Shown: piece after piece, positions 5,734 through 8,698 of the stretch | How the letters are laid out: every line of letters begins with the position of its first letter | Numbering within the stretch: the stretch's first letter is position 1 | Assembly (NCBI GenBank): GCA_902797525.1 | Contig: CADBSZ010000005.1 | Location: 1-8,698, forward strand | Length of the DNA stretch: 8,698 bases | Direction of reading: 5' to 3' | DNA from: an uncultured Ruminococcus sp. | GTDB lineage: Bacteria; Bacillota; Clostridia; Oscillospirales; Acutalibacteraceae | Notes under the pieces: model-generated | What the model was told of the DNA's origin: nothing | Database searches by the model: none | Seen by the model: only the letters and a program-made list of their open reading frames with translations | Position numbers and translations under genes: made by a program

Positions 5734-8655
5734 TTATTGCTGCGGCGCAATCCACTCGCCCAGCACCGCAACCAGTTCGTCGGGGTTGTAGGGCTTGGCA
5801 ACAAGGGCGTTCACGCCTGCCTCAAACGCCTCGCGCCGGTCGTCCTCAAAGGTGTTCGCCGTGACGGCGATGACGGGAATTTGCGAACGGCTGCCCTCAA
5901 GCGCGCGGATTTTGCGCGTCGCCTCATAGCCGTTGAGCACCGGCATTTGAATATCCGTCAGCACCGCCGCGTAATAGCCCTCGTCGGCAGCCTCCAGCAT
6001 TTCGACGGCAACCTGGCCGTTCTCCGCCGCGTCAACCGAAAAACCCTCCTGCGAGAGTAACGCCGTCGCGATTTCTCTGTTGATGGGATTGTCCTCCGCC
6101 AGCAAAATCCGCACGCCGCCAAAGTCGCGCCGCTTCACTTCGGGAACGCCGGTCAGAGCCTGCACTTCCTCCTCGTCTGCAAGCGGAAAGCGCAGGTTGA
6201 TGGTAAAGGTCGTTCCCTTGCCGGGCTCGGTCTGCACCAAAATGGTGCCGCCCATCATCTCCACAAAATTCTTGGTAATCGCCATGCCCAGGCCCGTGCC
6301 CTGAATGGCGTTGACGGTGCGGCTGCGCTCGCGCTCAAACGCGTCGAAAATATGCTCCGCAAATTCGGGGCTCATGCCGATGCCCGTGTCGCTGACGCGC
6401 AAGGCGTATGCCGCGTGCGTTTCGGTCGCGCCGGTCTCCGTCATGCTCACGCTGACGCTGCCGTCTGCCGGCGTGAATTTGTAGGCGTTGGAAATCAGGT
6501 TGAGCAAAATGCGGTTCAGCCGGTTTTTGTCGCAAACCGCGTAGCGGTGACTGACGCCGCTGACGTCCACCGTGTAGCGCAGGGGCTTGGACGCCATTTG
6601 AAGGTCGAACATATGGCAGGCTTCATCAAGCAGCGCCGTCAAATCGGCAGGCGCGGGGTCAAGCTCCATTTTGCCGCTTTCAATGCGGCTCATGTCGAGT
6701 ATATCGTTAATTAAAGAAAGCAGCTGCTTTCCGGAAACGTCGATTTTTTCAAGGTATTTTCGAACGCCGTCGGGCAAATCCGCCTCCTTGAGCGCCAGCG
6801 CGGTGTAGCCCGTAACGGCGTTCATCGGGGTGCGGATGTCGTGGCTCATGTTCGAGAGAAAGGTGCTTTTGGCGCGGCTGCTTTCCTCCGCGAGCAGCCG
6901 CTGCGCCTCGATAACCTGCTCGCGCTTTTTGATGATGGAGAAAATGCTGAATATCAGCGCAAGCGAGCCGAGCAGCAAGCCTGCGAACACAAAGATGTTG
7001 CGCCGCACCATGTTGCTGAAGCCGGTGATGTTCTCGGCCAGATATTCGTTTGTCCGCAGCACGCTGTCGTTGTTCGCGGCAAGCCCTGCCTGCTGCGCAA
7101 AGTCCGTGTACGCGGCGCGCGCCTGCACCGCTGCCTCGCTTGCCATATCCTGCGTTGTGCGGTTAATCCACGAAACGGCAACCAGCAAAATCAGGCAAAA
7201 CAGAATAATCCAAACCACGGTGCTCTTGCCGATACGGCGCGTTTTGTCGCGCTGCATGAGCGCGCGGAACACCATCATGCCGACGACGCTCCACAAAATC
7301 AGAATCAAATAGGACTCCGCAGCAAGCTCGCCGCGCGAGCGAATGTTCGGCAGCAGATAGACCGCCGCGAAAATCACCGAAACAGCGGCGCCGATGACGC
7401 CGAAAACCATCGCGGAACGCTTTTTCTCCCGTTTGCCGACAAGGACGGCGCAAATGGACACATAGGCATACACCACGGTCGCGCCGATGGTGGTGACGTC
7501 GACAATCCAGCCGATGGCGGTGCGTCCCAAAAACGGAATGATCGCCGACGCCGCCGTAATGCTGACAATCGCGCGCGCCGGAATGCCGCGGCGGTTGAGC
7601 TGCTTTAAGCCCTGCGGCAGCATTTTGTCCGAGGACATGCGGTAAAGCAGGCGGCTGAGCGCAATCATGTTGCCGATGAGGCCCGTCACAATGCCGCAGA
7701 AGGCGGCAACGCCGAGGAGCACCAACCCCGTTGAGCCCATCGCCTCCTGCGCGGCGTAAAAGGTCGGCAAGCCCTGAATCCCCTCCATGCGGAACAGCGC
7801 GCCGATGTATTCACTCCAATCGGCAAAGCCGTCGGGAACCGCCATGGCGGCGCAAAGCGTCAGCATGGCATAGGCGAGCGCACCCGTGACAAGCGCCGCC
7901 GCAAGCACCGGCAGCAGCTTTTTCGGCTGAAAGCGGAACTCGCCCGACGAATGGGACACCGACTCAAAGCCGATGAACGCCCACGGCGCGAGCAGCACAA
8001 TCGCCATCACCTGCGCGGCGGGACTTCCCTGTCCCGAAAACGCCGGCAGCAGATTGCCGAAGCCGCCGCGGTGAACGGCCACGGCGATAAAGCACGCCGT
8101 AATGCCGCCGAACAGCAGCACGGCGCAAAGAATCTGAATCAGCGCCGCAAAGCGCTTGCCTGCCGTGCAAACAAGACAGGCGACGGCGAGGACGGCAACC
8201 GAGAGCAGCGCCTCGCCCATATAAACGGTGTAATCGGCGATTTGATAGGAAAAGCCGAAGCAAAACAAATCGCCGAACAGATAGCGGACAATCAGCGTCA
8301 GGGCGGTGCTGTTCGCCCAGATAATCGCCGCGTAGGTCAGCATGAGCATCCACGCGCACAAAAATCCGTGGTCGCTGCCGAGCACCTTGGAAGCAAAGGT
8401 ATAGGAGCCGCCGGCGTCGGGATAGCGCTCCGTCAAAAAGCGGTAGCTCAGCCCGATGACGAGCATAATTGCCGCGCCGGCAAAGAGTCCGATAACCGAG
8501 CCCCACGGGCCGGCAACCGGCAAAAAGGTGGTGCCGGGCATCACAAAGGAGCCCCAGCCCACGGCGCTGCCGAAGGCAAGCGCCCACACCGCGAGCGGCG
8601 AAAGATATTTTGACAGCGCTGCGCCGTCTTTGGGATTGTCCTGAATGCGAATCAT
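5734..8655 (-). CDS. APC-type amino-acid permease fused to hybrid histidine kinase and receiver
   Basis: A 973-residue fusion in one uninterrupted frame. Residues 20-465 form an APC-superfamily permease of about 12 helices. The broken helix 1 reads FGSAVGWGSFVMPG (28-41), and helix 6 carries PWAFIGFES then EFRFQPKKLLP (224-249), matching the family's GFE and E-x-x-P-x-x-x-P pattern. Helix 13 (477-495), an outside loop (496-551) and helix 14 (552-574) follow. A cytoplasmic helical linker (about 577-598) leads to HisKA with SHDIRTPMN and phospho-acceptor His605, then the ATPase: Asn719 and Asn723 in NLISNAYKF, DTGIG (756-760), FDAFER, GTGLG (786-790). The receiver (about 848-966) has Glu854-Asp855, Asp901, Thr932 and Lys954. 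GGTGGAG lies 7 nt before the ATG. It heads the operon. Likely role: sense or transport an amino acid or amine and start the phosphorelay. The fusion is seen directly; the substrate and retained transport are unknown. Confidence 0.93.
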   Translation of the reverse strand: MIRIQDNPKDGAALSKYLSPLAVWALAFGSAVGWGSFVMPGTTFLPVAGPWGSVIGLFAGAAIMLVIGLSYRFLTERYPDAGGSYTFASKVLGSDHGFLCAWMLMLTYAAIIWANSTALTLIVRYLFGDLFCFGFSYQIADYTVYMGEALLSVAVLAVACLVCTAGKRFAALIQILCAVLLFGGITACFIAVAVHRGGFGNLLPAFSGQGSPAAQVMAIVLLAPWAFIGFESVSHSSGEFRFQPKKLLPVLAAALVTGALAYAMLTLCAAMAVPDGFADWSEYIGALFRMEGIQGLPTFYAAQEAMGSTGLVLLGVAAFCGIVTGLIGNMIALSRLLYRMSSDKMLPQGLKQLNRRGIPARAIVSITAASAIIPFLGRTAIGWIVDVTTIGATVVYAYVSICAVLVGKREKKRSAMVFGVIGAAVSVIFAAVYLLPNIRSRGELAAESYLILILWSVVGMMVFRALMQRDKTRRIGKSTVVWIILFCLILLVAVSWINRTTQDMASEAAVQARAAYTDFAQQAGLAANNDSVLRTNEYLAENITGFSNMVRRNIFVFAGLLLGSLALIFSIFSIIKKREQVIEAQRLLAEESSRAKSTFLSNMSHDIRTPMNAVTGYTALALKEADLPDGVRKYLEKIDVSGKQLLSLINDILDMSRIESGKMELDPAPADLTALLDEACHMFDLQMASKPLRYTVDVSGVSHRYAVCDKNRLNRILLNLISNAYKFTPADGSVSVSMTETGATETHAAYALRVSDTGIGMSPEFAEHIFDAFERERSRTVNAIQGTGLGMAITKNFVEMMGGTILVQTEPGKGTTFTINLRFPLADEEEVQALTGVPEVKRRDFGGVRILLAEDNPINREIATALLSQEGFSVDAAENGQVAVEMLEAADEGYYAAVLTDIQMPVLNGYEATRKIRALEGSRSQIPVIAVTANTFEDDRREAFEAGVNALVAKPYNPDELVAVLGEWIAPQQ

Positions 8656-8662
8656 AGCTTAA

Positions 8663-8669
8663 CTCCACC
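8663..8669 (-). promoter_or_regulatory. RBS of the first operon gene
   Basis: GGTGGAG ends 7 nt before the ATG at 8655 on the minus strand. This fixes the permease-kinase start just ahead of the first cytoplasmic residues of the permease. Only 43 bases upstream of the start are visible, and no convincing -35/-10 pair is seen in them. Confidence 0.65.
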
Positions 8670-8698
8670 GGAAAAATGAAATAACAGCAAAACGGCAG

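Noticed and set aside
7100..7260. Permease-kinase fusion as a frameshift or assembly artefact
   Set aside because: The frame is continuous through the junction, there is no ribosome site or start placed for a separate kinase gene, and the added helices give a coherent topology that puts the kinase in the cytoplasm.
8656..8698. Promoter for the five-gene operon
   Set aside because: The 43 visible bases contain AT-rich stretches and a TTGCTG hexamer, but no -10 box at suitable spacing. The promoter may be outside the window.
1..8698. CRISPR arrays, insertion sequences, tRNA or rRNA genes, riboswitches
   Set aside because: Nearly all bases are in the six protein genes, the gaps are under about 60 bases, and no repeat arrays, transposase motifs or RNA-gene signatures were found by eye.

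Overview
The window comes from a bacterium with a moderately GC-rich genome and strong purine-rich Shine-Dalgarno (SD) sites. Its histidine-kinase H-box and HPt variants resemble those of gut-type Clostridia (Bacillota, perhaps Oscillospiraceae-like). That placement is an inference from protein style and codon use, not from a marker gene.

Layout. A partial plus-strand diguanylate cyclase gene enters from the left edge (1-318). It ends at a perfect 13-bp hairpin terminator (340-368) that appears to serve both strands. Everything else is one tight minus-strand cluster of five genes, read from right to left. In order they are: (1) a 973-residue fusion of an APC-type amino-acid permease to a hybrid histidine kinase with a C-terminal receiver (8655-5734); (2) a receiver / degenerate GGDEF / EAL phosphodiesterase (5706-3994); (3) a stand-alone HPt phosphotransfer protein (4007-3663); (4) a membrane protein with an ECF-S-like N-terminus, a Cache-like sensor, HAMP and HD-GYP (3649-1484); (5) a six-helix membrane GGDEF diguanylate cyclase (1487-378). 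Junctions are a 27-nt gap, a 14-nt overlap, a 13-nt gap and a 4-nt ATGA overlap, so a single operon is very likely. Its promoter was not identified and may lie beyond the right edge. No RNA genes, mobile elements or CRISPR arrays were seen. No non-coding stretch is longer than about 60 bases.

How the genes may work together. The cluster encodes every step of a His-Asp-His-Asp phosphorelay: kinase His605, kinase receiver Asp901, HPt His61, then the EAL protein's receiver Asp63. The terminal output is a cyclic-di-GMP phosphodiesterase rather than a DNA-binding regulator. A second phosphodiesterase of a different fold (HD-GYP) and a cyclase are co-encoded, so one transcript carries both synthesis and breakdown of c-di-GMP. 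The most notable element is the sensor: a complete transporter-like domain with apparently intact APC substrate-site motifs is joined to the kinase through an extra helix-loop-helix module. This suggests that binding or transport of an amino acid or amine is converted into c-di-GMP signalling. The domain identities are well supported. The wiring between proteins is inference from gene order and domain content.
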